A stretch of DNA of 8,692 nucleotides. Source: Bacillota bacterium. Lineage in GTDB: Bacteria > Bacillota > Bacilli > Bacillales_B > DSM-18226. The notes beneath the pieces were generated by a model. It was not told the origin of the DNA. It searched no databases and was given only the letters and a program-made list of their open reading frames with translations. Positions 1-5,788 of this stretch are shown here, piece after piece. The stretch is from positions 1-8,692 of the forward strand of contig JAUZQA010000148.1 in assembly GCA_030705665.1 (NCBI GenBank). The letters run 5' to 3'. The translations under genes and the position numbers were made by a program. The stretch's first letter is position 1. The number at the start of each line of letters is the position of its first letter.

Positions 1-67
1 GCTTAAAAAAAATGAACTAAATAATACTGTTATTCTCTAACTCTTCACAGGAAATTTACAAAAAAGC

Positions 68-107
68 AGCCTACTTGTTTTTACTCATACAAGTAGGCTC
101 TTTTTTT
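68..107. terminator. Intrinsic terminator of the gene upstream of the window
   Basis: A perfect 11-bp stem (AGCCTACTTGT at 68-78, ACAAGTAGGCT at 89-99) closes a 10-base loop and is followed by C and seven T. This is a textbook plus-strand intrinsic terminator. Five A at 61-65 give a short U tail on the other strand, so it may act both ways. Nothing in 1-60 reads as a gene, so it probably ends a plus-strand gene lying left of the window. It also isolates murT from upstream transcription. Confidence 0.85.
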
Positions 108-133
108 CCCTTCATCATTTGTCCAAGCATTAA

Positions 134-148
134 TACAAGTGACTTGTA
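134..148. promoter_or_regulatory. 15-bp perfect palindrome upstream of murT, possible operator
   Basis: TACAAGT-G-ACTTGTA is a perfect 7-1-7 palindrome lying 119 bases before the chosen murT start, in an AT-rich segment where the murT promoter must lie. The half site TACAAGT also occurs in the terminator just upstream (88-94). I do not recognise a regulator for it. One such palindrome could occur by chance in a window this size, so the role is a guess. Confidence 0.25.
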
Positions 149-266
149 ATATTTTCCTCTTTTAATATTTTTTATTTGAAAATTTTATCTAGGACATACT
201 AAAAGCGGAGTATTTAGGAAACAGTTGATTTCTTGAAGGTACATATACATGCATGGGGGAATCTCA

Positions 267-1736
267 ATGAGGACAAGAATGGCTATCTGGTCGGGAAAAA
301 TGGCAGGGACACTTAGCAAATCAATGGGCAACGATGGAACTACAATTCCGGGTGTTGTCGCACGAAAAGTAGACCCTCTTTTTTTGAGGCATTTAAGAAA
401 AACAGCTAAAACCATCATCTATATTACTGGGACAAATGGAAAAACAACAACAGCTAACTTAGCAGCACATATACTGAGGTTTGCAGGAAAAAAAGTAATT
501 GCTAATTTGGAAGGTTCAAACATGGTAACTGGCCTGTCTGCTGCGCTTGTCCGTCATACACCATTAGTTGGGTGGCATATGAACGAAATTGCCGTAATGG
601 AAGTAGATGAAGCAAGCCTGCCGAAGGTGGTGTCTGAATGTGCTCCTGATTATCTGATTGTGACAAACTTTTTCCGCGATCAGCTTGATCGCTATGGGGA
701 AGTTGACTTACTTATTAAAAAAATGAAAGAAAGTCTTCATGCTTTTGATATAAAACTAATTTTGAATGGTGATGACCCGTTTGTCCACCGTTTCTCAAGT
801 TTACAAAAAGAGAATATTTATGTGGGACTTGATGCCAATGCCTGCCCATTTCAATCCTACAGTATGAGCGAATCAAAATATTGTCCGGAATGCCAAAATG
901 AGCTAACTTACACGACCATCCATTATGGTCAGTTGGGACACTACAAGTGCTCGTGCGGGTTCTCCCGTCCAGTAACGAATTATTCCGTTGAAAAGGTTGA
1001 AAATGCCGCTCAAGGTGTATGTCTGATCGTTGATGGAGTGTCTTATCCAACTACATTAAAAGGTATGTACAATGCCTACAATGCCTTGCTGGCTATAACG
1101 ATGTGCAGGACATTGGGCATTGAATCAAAATACATCCAAGATGGACTTATCTCATATCATAAAGGGAATGGGAGAATGCAGGAATTTTCGATTAACGGTG
1201 TAAAGTGGAAGCTTAATTTGGTTAAAAATCCAGCGGGAGCTAATGTAACACTCTCGGAATATATGCAAACCCCAGAAAAAAAACAATTTATTTTCTGCTT
1301 AAATGATGAACTGGCAGATGGTGAAGATATTTCATGGATTTGGGATATTGATTTGGAAATGGCTAAACGGGAGGACGTTGATATTTATATTGCCTCCGGT
1401 AAGAGGGCTTACGATGTGGCACTAAGAATGAAGTATGCAGGCATACCTTCAGAAAAAATCATGATTCTCCCCAATCTAAAGGAAGCAGTGTTCTATACAA
1501 AATCGAAAGCTTTGCCGACCTACTTAATGGCAACATACACTTGTCTTTCTCCGCTGATCAGCATCTTATCCAAGGAAACAGACAAGCCGGAAAAAGGAGA
1601 TGAAATCATTGGAACTGCTACTATACCACTTTTGCCCAGATACCTTAAACCTGTATGGGGACAGAGGAAATATCATATGCTTAAAAAAACGATGCGAATG
1701 GCGGGGAATTTCCCTTCAAGTCGAAGAAATAAATAG
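267..1736 (+). CDS. murT: MurT, ligase-like subunit of lipid II isoglutaminyl synthase (unusually long C-terminus)
   Basis: With GatD, MurT converts the D-glutamate carboxylate of the lipid II stem peptide to the amide (D-isoglutamine) in the cytoplasm, using ATP and glutamine-derived ammonia. Residues from the 267 start: the Mur-ligase ATP loop GTNGKTTT is at 55-62. The Cys4 zinc ribbon has C206, C209, C228 and C230 inserted in the middle domain. NPAGAN (322-327) and LNDELADGED (345-354) lie in the C-terminal MurT domain, which holds the Asp that completes the catalytic triad with GatD. The 267 ATG is preferred over 249 because GGGGGA lies 6 bases upstream and the protein then aligns end to end with the S. 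aureus N-terminus (MR..AI..K...). At 489 codons it is about 50 residues longer than S. aureus MurT (437 as I recall it). The excess lies after residue ~445 and is translated from gatD in another frame, so it is probably a frameshift product. The family assignment is secure. Confidence 0.93.
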   Translation: MRTRMAIWSGKMAGTLSKSMGNDGTTIPGVVARKVDPLFLRHLRKTAKTIIYITGTNGKTTTANLAAHILRFAGKKVIANLEGSNMVTGLSAALVRHTPLVGWHMNEIAVMEVDEASLPKVVSECAPDYLIVTNFFRDQLDRYGEVDLLIKKMKESLHAFDIKLILNGDDPFVHRFSSLQKENIYVGLDANACPFQSYSMSESKYCPECQNELTYTTIHYGQLGHYKCSCGFSRPVTNYSVEKVENAAQGVCLIVDGVSYPTTLKGMYNAYNALLAITMCRTLGIESKYIQDGLISYHKGNGRMQEFSINGVKWKLNLVKNPAGANVTLSEYMQTPEKKQFIFCLNDELADGEDISWIWDIDLEMAKREDVDIYIASGKRAYDVALRMKYAGIPSEKIMILPNLKEAVFYTKSKALPTYLMATYTCLSPLISILSKETDKPEKGDEIIGTATIPLLPRYLKPVWGQRKYHMLKKTMRMAGNFPSSRRNK

Positions 1737-2364
1737 ACCTGAAGATCTAAGGAAGAAAGATTGTGATTTATTTATGATCGGCGGGGGAAGTGATCGGGAA
1801 CAGTCCATTGCCACCAAAAGGCTTACGCCGCTTGTAAAGGAAATTAAAGCATGGGTGGATGATGGGGTTGCTGGCTTGACCATTTGTGGTGGATACCAGT
1901 TTTTAGGAGAATACCTGCAAACAAATGATGGTGAAAAATTAAGGGGTATGGGAATTCTCCCTTTCTACTCGATTGCAGAAGAAAATAGACTGATGACAAA
2001 TCTATTAGTTGAATCAAGGCAATTTGGGAAAGTTGTTGGCTTTGAAAATCATAGTGGCAGAACCTACCATGACTATCCGTCACTTGGCAAGGTGGTCAAT
2101 GGGTATGGGAATAACGAAAATAGTGGTGAAGAGGGGCTTCACTATCATCACTTAATTGGGACCTACCTGCATGGCCCTATCCTGCCGAAAAACCCAGTAA
2201 TCGCTGACTACCTTATCGAAAGTGCATTTGACCGTAAGTATGGAAAAAGATTGGAGCCACTTGGCGATCAATTAGAAAACGAAGCAAGAATATCCGTCTG
2301 GAACCGTTTTATTGAAAACCCGCCATCAAGAAAGAATCGATTGCTAAAAAAGAAGTCATCGTAA
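1600..2364 (+). CDS. gatD: GatD, glutamine amidotransferase subunit of lipid II isoglutaminyl synthase
   Basis: GatD hydrolyses glutamine and passes ammonia to MurT for amidation of lipid II D-glutamate. It is a class I (triad) amidotransferase of the CobB/CobQ-like group. Numbered from the 1600 ATG, the opening YHFCPDTLNLYGDRGN is typical. GGGSDREQ is at 61-68, the nucleophile C96 sits in TICGGYQFLG, R130 matches the conserved Arg of NRL, GFENHSGRTYHD is at 147-158, and the catalytic His is H191 in GTYLHGPILPKN. The length of 254 residues is close to S. aureus GatD. The start is debatable: AAGGAG (1594-1599) touches the ATG with no spacing, while an in-frame TTG at 1609 lies 9 bases downstream and gives MELLLYHF, close to the usual family start. 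The gene overlaps murT by 137 bases and is surely co-transcribed and translationally coupled with it. Confidence 0.94.
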   Translation: MKSLELLLYHFCPDTLNLYGDRGNIICLKKRCEWRGISLQVEEINRPEDLRKKDCDLFMIGGGSDREQSIATKRLTPLVKEIKAWVDDGVAGLTICGGYQFLGEYLQTNDGEKLRGMGILPFYSIAEENRLMTNLLVESRQFGKVVGFENHSGRTYHDYPSLGKVVNGYGNNENSGEEGLHYHHLIGTYLHGPILPKNPVIADYLIESAFDRKYGKRLEPLGDQLENEARISVWNRFIENPPSRKNRLLKKKSS

Positions 2365-2401
2365 GTTAGTTAAAAATAAAGATATCAACAAAATAAAGCT
2401 T

Positions 2402-2440
2402 AAGCACACATTACAGAAGCAAAATGTGTGCTTTGTCTTT
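2402..2440. terminator. Bidirectional terminator between convergent gatD and the PatB-like gene
   Basis: A perfect 11-bp stem (AAGCACACATT at 2402-2412, AATGTGTGCTT at 2423-2433) encloses 10 bases. The plus side continues with TGTCTTTT. On the minus strand the stem is followed by a T-rich tail (GCTTTATTTTG). It lies just past both stop codons of two genes that face each other, so it serves both. Confidence 0.75.
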
Positions 2441-3630
2441 TAGTTAAGATCTTCAAATTCCTTAGCAATCCTCTCAAAAGCCTCAATTATGATCGGTCTA
2501 GGGGATGGAAGACAAATTCTTTGATAGTCCAACCCTTCTTCACCAAACATTTTTCCATCTTCTAAAATTACATTTGCTTTATTGTAAATTCGATCATGTA
2601 CTTCCCTAGGTGAAATCCCATAACCGCTAAAATCCAGCCACATTAAATAAGTTCCCTCTGGTATTCTGGTTTTTACTTTTGGCATTCTTTCTGCCAGAAA
2701 ATTTTTTACCCACTCCATCGTACCATCAATATACTCTTTTAATTGCTCTAACCATTCCTCGCCTTCGTTATATGCCGCAATAAGCGCAGATATTGCAAAA
2801 GGAGTAGCAACTTGATATCCCAGTGCGTTAACAAACTTGGCCCGAAGCTTCGGATTCGGCAGTACCATATTTGTACAATGAAGGCCCGCTACATTAAACG
2901 TTTTATTAATAGCCGTACATGTAATGATATGCTGATCATCTTTTGCAAGTTTTGCAATTGGGGTAAAAACTTGATCTTGGCGAATTAAATCCCCATGAAT
3001 TTCATCAGCAACGATCAAAACATTATTTTGGGCACAAATGTCAGATAAACGCATAAGATCGCCATTGCTAAAAATTCTTCCCGATGGATTATGCGGATTA
3101 CAAAGAATAAACATTTTCGTTTTTTCCTCTTTTGCCTTCGCTTCAAAATCATCAAAGTCAATGGTATAGAGACCTTCAGCATCCACTTTTAATCTGTTGT
3201 TAATCACTCTTCTGCCATTTCCTTCAATTGCTCTTGTAAATGGAGGATAAACAGGCCGTTGGATAAGAACGCCATCCCCTTCCTCTGTAAATGCCCGAAC
3301 AGCAACATTAAGCGCAAAAACCGTTCCTGGACTGTAAATAATTTCTTCTTTTTTAATTTCCCAATCATGGTGCTTCTTGAACCACTGCTGAACGGCTTCA
3401 TAGTATTGGTCTGGAAAAACGGAATAGCCGAAGATTCGATGGTCTACTGTTTTATGCAATGCATCAATGACTGGCTGCGGAATTGGAAAATCCATATCTG
3501 CCGTAAACAATGGCAACGAATCGGCATCATATCTTTCTGTAATTCCATTTTTTTTGATTCTTTCTCCACCATCCCATTTTAAGGAATATGTCCCTCTGCG
3601 ATTCACTGACTCATCAAAATTATATTTCAT
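2440..3630 (-). CDS. PatB/MalY-type PLP-dependent carbon-sulfur lyase (cystathionine beta-lyase-like aminotransferase)
   Basis: This is a fold-type I pyridoxal phosphate enzyme of 396 residues. The subgroup including B. subtilis PatB and E. coli MalY cleaves cystathionine and related S-cysteine conjugates to thiol, pyruvate and ammonia; members can resemble ordinary aminotransferases. Visible landmarks are the N-terminal DMDFPIP (45-51), the FGYS substrate loop (67-70), NPHNPSGR (178-185), D209 and H212 in ADEIHGD, the Schiff-base lysine K243 in INKTFNVAGLH, and R371 in the C-terminal domain as carboxylate ligand. The ATG at 3628-3630 has AAAGGTGG (3638-3645 on the plus strand) 7 bases upstream. 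The gene lies 121 bases downstream of the Bcr/CflA exporter on the same strand, with no terminator seen between them and its own possible promoter. The exact substrate cannot be read from sequence. Confidence 0.88.
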   Translation of the reverse strand: MKYNFDESVNRRGTYSLKWDGGERIKKNGITERYDADSLPLFTADMDFPIPQPVIDALHKTVDHRIFGYSVFPDQYYEAVQQWFKKHHDWEIKKEEIIYSPGTVFALNVAVRAFTEEGDGVLIQRPVYPPFTRAIEGNGRRVINNRLKVDAEGLYTIDFDDFEAKAKEEKTKMFILCNPHNPSGRIFSNGDLMRLSDICAQNNVLIVADEIHGDLIRQDQVFTPIAKLAKDDQHIITCTAINKTFNVAGLHCTNMVLPNPKLRAKFVNALGYQVATPFAISALIAAYNEGEEWLEQLKEYIDGTMEWVKNFLAERMPKVKTRIPEGTYLMWLDFSGYGISPREVHDRIYNKANVILEDGKMFGEEGLDYQRICLPSPRPIIIEAFERIAKEFEDLN

Positions 3631-3687
3631 GATTTTTCCACCTTTACTATGTACTTATTATTAGAATACCAAAATCAAAACTTTCCC

Positions 3688-3700
3688 CCAATAAGATTGG
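3688..3700. promoter_or_regulatory. CCAAT-AAG-ATTGG palindrome at the presumed PatB-like transcription start
   Basis: A perfect 5-3-5 inverted repeat lies immediately downstream of the presumed -10 box, where a repressor could block initiation. It could also form a small hairpin. Neither strand's context makes it a terminator for the exporter gene: on the minus strand it is followed by GGGAAAG, not T. The operator role is inferred from position only. Confidence 0.25.
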
Positions 3701-3703
3701 TTT

Positions 3704-3731
3704 TTTATACAGCAAAAACTTGATGGATCAA
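3704..3731 (-). promoter_or_regulatory. Possible sigma-A promoter of the PatB-like gene
   Basis: On the minus strand, TTGATC (-35, plus-strand 3726-3731), a 16-base spacer and TATAAA (-10, plus-strand 3704-3709) sit about 75 bases before the start codon. The -10 matches consensus at five of six positions and the -35 at four. It would let the lyase be expressed independently of the exporter gene upstream. Confidence 0.45.
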
Positions 3732-3751
3732 TTTACCATTCAGTTAAACAA

Positions 3752-5002
3752 TTATGAAAGGCCAGAGGATTCTTCTTTTTTGGAAGTTCTAAAAATTAGA
3801 ACCAGATAAGCAAGAACAGCCCCACTGCTAGCACATACGATGGCAATTCCCATCGGGATCGCGGTATGTTCTCCACCTACACCGACAAATGGTGCTGCAA
3901 TGGCTCCCATCGCAAGTGACAAAACACCTAATAGAGCAGAAGCACTCCCGGCATTTTTTCCTTGTTTTTGCATGGCGAGAGAAAAACCTGCGGTATTGGT
4001 TACACCTACACTTGCCACCACAAAAAAAAGCGGGACCAATATTAGGAACAAACTAACGTTTAAACTTATACATATTAGGAGACAGATTCCTCCGATAAAA
4101 GATATGATCAATCCGAAAACAAACAACTTAGACTCACTGATTCGTCCAGCTAATCTTCCGGTTGTTTGACTTGCAATCATAATTCCAACAGCATTTATAG
4201 CAAAGATCATGCTAAACATCTGCGGGGAACCCTTATATATAGTTTGAATCATAAATGGCGACCCTGAAATATAAGCAAACATACTGGCAAAAACAAGGCC
4301 TTGGGCCAAGGCATAACCAATGAAGCTCTTATCCAGGATAAGGTTACGAAAGGTCCTAAAGGTATGTTTGATACCGCCAGAAGATCTGCTTTCTTCATGA
4401 AGTGTTTCTGGTAATCCGAAAAGTACGACTAAAAACATGATCAAACCGATGGCGCTTAATACAAGGAACAATCCATGCCAAGATACTACTTTTAATAACT
4501 GAGCCCCGACAACAGGGGCAAGAATTGGTGCAAGCCCGTTTACTAAGGCAAGCAGTGCAAAAAATTTCGTTAATTCGGAACCGGAGTAAAGATCGCGAAC
4601 AATTGCCCTTGAAATCACAACACCCGCAGAACCAGCTAATCCTTGGAATAGACGCATAATGACTAATAACCATATAGATGGACTAAATACGCATAATAAA
4701 GAAACGATAAAATAGATAATTAACCCAATTAAAAGCGGTTTTCTCCGTCCAAATATATCACTTAGCGGTCCTGACAGCAGCTGTCCAGATGACAGACCTA
4801 GTAAAAAAAAGGTTAGACTAAGTTGGGCAAGAGTTGGGCTGGTATGAAAATCTCGAGCAATGTTTGGCAGTGCCGGTAGATACATATCGATTGATAAAGG
4901 GCCAAAAGCCGCCAAGGAGCCTAAAACAACTGCCATCCACAGCCGCTTAGAGCTTGAGATTCCTTCCCCAATCTCGATTGTATTCTTTAAAGATTCCCTC
5001 AT
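3752..5002 (-). CDS. Bcr/CflA-family multidrug efflux MFS transporter
   Basis: A 12-helix drug:proton antiporter of the major facilitator superfamily in the cytoplasmic membrane, 416 residues. Hydrophobic segments fall near 22-42, 58-80, 89-108, 111-131, 147-168, 174-196, 228-247, 262-281, 293-312, 315-336, 352-376 and 381-405, with the central cytoplasmic loop at about 197-227. Subfamily marks are PLSIDMYLPALP in helix 1 (D39), the motif A loop GPLSDIFGRRKP (78-89), RLFQGLAGSAG in helix 4 (R117), FAYISGSPFMIQ (242-253) and GSASALLG (352-359). The ATG at 5000-5002 has AGGAAGGT (plus-strand 5011-5018) 8 bases upstream. Known members export bicyclomycin, sulfonamides or chloramphenicol, and E. 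coli Bcr also exports cysteine, which is interesting beside a C-S lyase. The substrate here is unknown. Confidence 0.92.
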   Translation of the reverse strand: MRESLKNTIEIGEGISSSKRLWMAVVLGSLAAFGPLSIDMYLPALPNIARDFHTSPTLAQLSLTFFLLGLSSGQLLSGPLSDIFGRRKPLLIGLIIYFIVSLLCVFSPSIWLLVIMRLFQGLAGSAGVVISRAIVRDLYSGSELTKFFALLALVNGLAPILAPVVGAQLLKVVSWHGLFLVLSAIGLIMFLVVLFGLPETLHEESRSSGGIKHTFRTFRNLILDKSFIGYALAQGLVFASMFAYISGSPFMIQTIYKGSPQMFSMIFAINAVGIMIASQTTGRLAGRISESKLFVFGLIISFIGGICLLICISLNVSLFLILVPLFFVVASVGVTNTAGFSLAMQKQGKNAGSASALLGVLSLAMGAIAAPFVGVGGEHTAIPMGIAIVCASSGAVLAYLVLIFRTSKKEESSGLS

Positions 5003-5077
5003 TCTTAAACACCTTCCTATCCCTTAACAAAATCCGTTTTTTTTCAAATAATCCGAAAATAAATCATAACACTTAAT

Positions 5078-5095
5078 ATAACATGATAATGTTAT
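5078..5095. promoter_or_regulatory. 18-bp inverted repeat upstream of the exporter, candidate operator
   Basis: ATAACAT-GATA-ATGTTAT has perfect 7-bp arms and lies 76-93 bases before the exporter start. On the minus strand it overlaps a weak -35-like TTATCA, which precedes TATGAT by 15 bases. Drug exporters of this type are often controlled by MarR or TetR proteins binding such sites, but no regulator gene is in the window and AT-rich palindromes are common by chance. A smaller 5-3-5 palindrome, TTCGA-TAT-TCGAA, lies at 5114-5126. Confidence 0.35.
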
Positions 5096-5162
5096 TTTTA
5101 CTTTTAATTTAACTTCGATATTCGAAATATCTTCCTACACTTTTCCTTTTCAATTAGGAGGT

Positions 5163-5264
5163 ATGAAATTTAGATGTTTTCTTAAACTAACGATAGTGTT
5201 CGGTGTAATCCGGAAAACCACTTTCGTTATTCATACTGTTTGGTATGGGGGTGAAACAAAATGA
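5163..5264 (+). other. Structured leader with a possible 33-codon leader ORF before the 43-residue gene
   Basis: A strong AGGAGG at 5156-5161 is followed after only one base by an ATG opening a 33-codon frame. The frame's TGA (5262-5264) overlaps the next start as ATGA, the usual layout for translational coupling. The spacing is too tight for normal initiation, so translation is doubtful. Inside the leader, AACGATAGTG (5189-5198) pairs with CACTTTCGTT (5219-5228) at nine of ten positions, and CATAC (5232-5236) pairs with GTATG (5243-5247), touching the ribosome binding site of the next gene. I recognise no known leader RNA family. Confidence 0.25.
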
Positions 5265-5392
5265 CTGAAAAAAAATCTAGCTTTCCTAATGTAAGCCTCG
5301 GCGGTAAATTGAACAAACAAAAAGCTGAGAAACATGCTGGGAGCCTGCGTTATCGTGAAAAGGATGAGTCAGACTCAATTACTAAAAAATAA
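5261..5392 (+). CDS. Small charged protein, 43 residues, unknown function
   Basis: I do not recognise this protein. The frame starts with ATG, preceded by GGGGGTGA (5247-5254) at 6 bases, and ends at TAA 5390-5392. The translation begins MTEKKSSFPNVSLGG and is rich in Lys, Glu and Ser with no hydrophobic stretch, so it is probably soluble and perhaps unfolded. Size and composition resemble the many small sporulation or stress proteins of Bacillaceae, but I see no match to a named family. A 10-bp perfect hairpin follows 11 bases after the stop. The strong ribosome binding site and flanking terminator are the main reasons to believe it is a real gene. Confidence 0.6.
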   Translation: MTEKKSSFPNVSLGGKLNKQKAEKHAGSLRYREKDESDSITKK

Positions 5393-5403
5393 AAACCTGA
5401 TAA

Positions 5404-5427
5404 AAGAGCTTGGAATGCCAAGCTCTT
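5404..5427 (+). terminator. Hairpin terminator after the 43-residue gene
   Basis: AAGAGCTTGG (5404-5413) and CCAAGCTCTT (5418-5427) form a perfect 10-bp stem with a four-base loop AATG. The tail GTTTCCATTTTGATTT is T-rich but interrupted, so termination may be partial, allowing some read-through into the membrane-protein gene at 5521. Confidence 0.65.
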
Positions 5428-5452
5428 GTTTCCATTTTGATTTAAATTTGAT

Positions 5453-5465
5453 GGCGTACAACGCC
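5453..5465. repeat. GGCGT-ACA-ACGCC inverted repeat between the two small genes
   Basis: A perfect 5-3-5, GC-rich palindrome in an otherwise AT-rich intergenic segment lies 56 bases before the 45-residue gene. It could be an operator or a small hairpin with a three-base loop. I see no convincing promoter next to it. Confidence 0.3.
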
Positions 5466-5520
5466 GATTTGCAACACAGCCAAATTTTCCTAAATCATTC
5501 AACAATGAAGGGTGTTTAGA

Positions 5521-5658
5521 ATGTACGATAGCTGGATTTATAACCATTTCATCAATACTTCATATTTCATCGTGGTTTGCTTATCATTGCCCCTCACATT
5601 TGGAATTTGGCTCCTTATTTCCTTAGTTAAAATAAGTAATAAAGAAAACTCAAAATAA
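5521..5658 (+). CDS. Small single-pass membrane protein, 45 residues, unknown function
   Basis: The function is not recognised. The frame runs from ATG 5521 to TAA 5656-5658. GAAGGG (5507-5512) lies 8 bases before the ATG, a good ribosome binding site. The protein has a polar aromatic start (MYDSWIYNHF), one hydrophobic segment at about 15-36 containing Pro and Gly, and a short positively charged tail (K37, K41, K45) that predicts an N-out, C-in orientation. Proteins of this size and shape in Bacillaceae often act as toxins, regulators of larger membrane proteins or sporulation factors, but nothing here selects among these. It lies between two hairpin terminators, so it may have its own transcript. 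Confidence 0.55.
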   Translation: MYDSWIYNHFINTSYFIVVCLSLPLTFGIWLLISLVKISNKENSK

Positions 5659-5750
5659 TATTACAGCCCTTATCTCTTTGTTATCTAATTACTGCAAACA
5701 TTATGTGGATAATATGATTGCCATAATGATCATACGACCATTTGAATAAT

Positions 5751-5788
5751 ATGAGCCGTGGAAATTTTCCACGACCCATGATTTTTTT
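5751..5788. terminator. Bidirectional terminator between the 45-residue gene and the acidic secreted protein
   Basis: An almost uninterrupted inverted repeat, ATGAGCCGTGGAAA (5751-5764) against TTTCCACGACCCAT (5766-5779), is centred on the perfect CGTGGAAA/TTTCCACG. On the minus strand the two imperfect positions become G-U pairs, giving a 14-bp helix. On the plus strand it is followed by GA and seven T (5782-5788). It separates two convergent genes and its T run overlaps the stop codon of the minus-strand gene. Confidence 0.75.

Noticed and set aside
249..266. Upstream ATG at 249 as the murT start
   Set aside because: It has a weaker site (GAAGGT), and the six extra residues go beyond the S. 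aureus N-terminus, which aligns exactly from the ATG at 267 with GGGGGA before it.
715..1050. Minus-strand open frame inside murT
   Set aside because: Antisense shadow of a well conserved gene, no ribosome binding site or family resemblance.
3259..3664. Plus-strand open frames antisense to the PatB-like gene
   Set aside because: Low-complexity shadows (Phe and Ser rich) of a clearly coding opposite strand.
5334..5519. 61-codon plus-strand frame overlapping the 43-residue gene
   Set aside because: No ribosome binding site, it runs through the terminator hairpin at 5404-5427, and it overlaps a better-supported frame.
5699..5728. CATTATG/CATAATG inverted repeat after the 45-residue gene
   Set aside because: Weak AT-rich stem with a 16-base loop that competes with ATTAT/ATAAT; no T tail and a much better terminator lies at 5751-5788.
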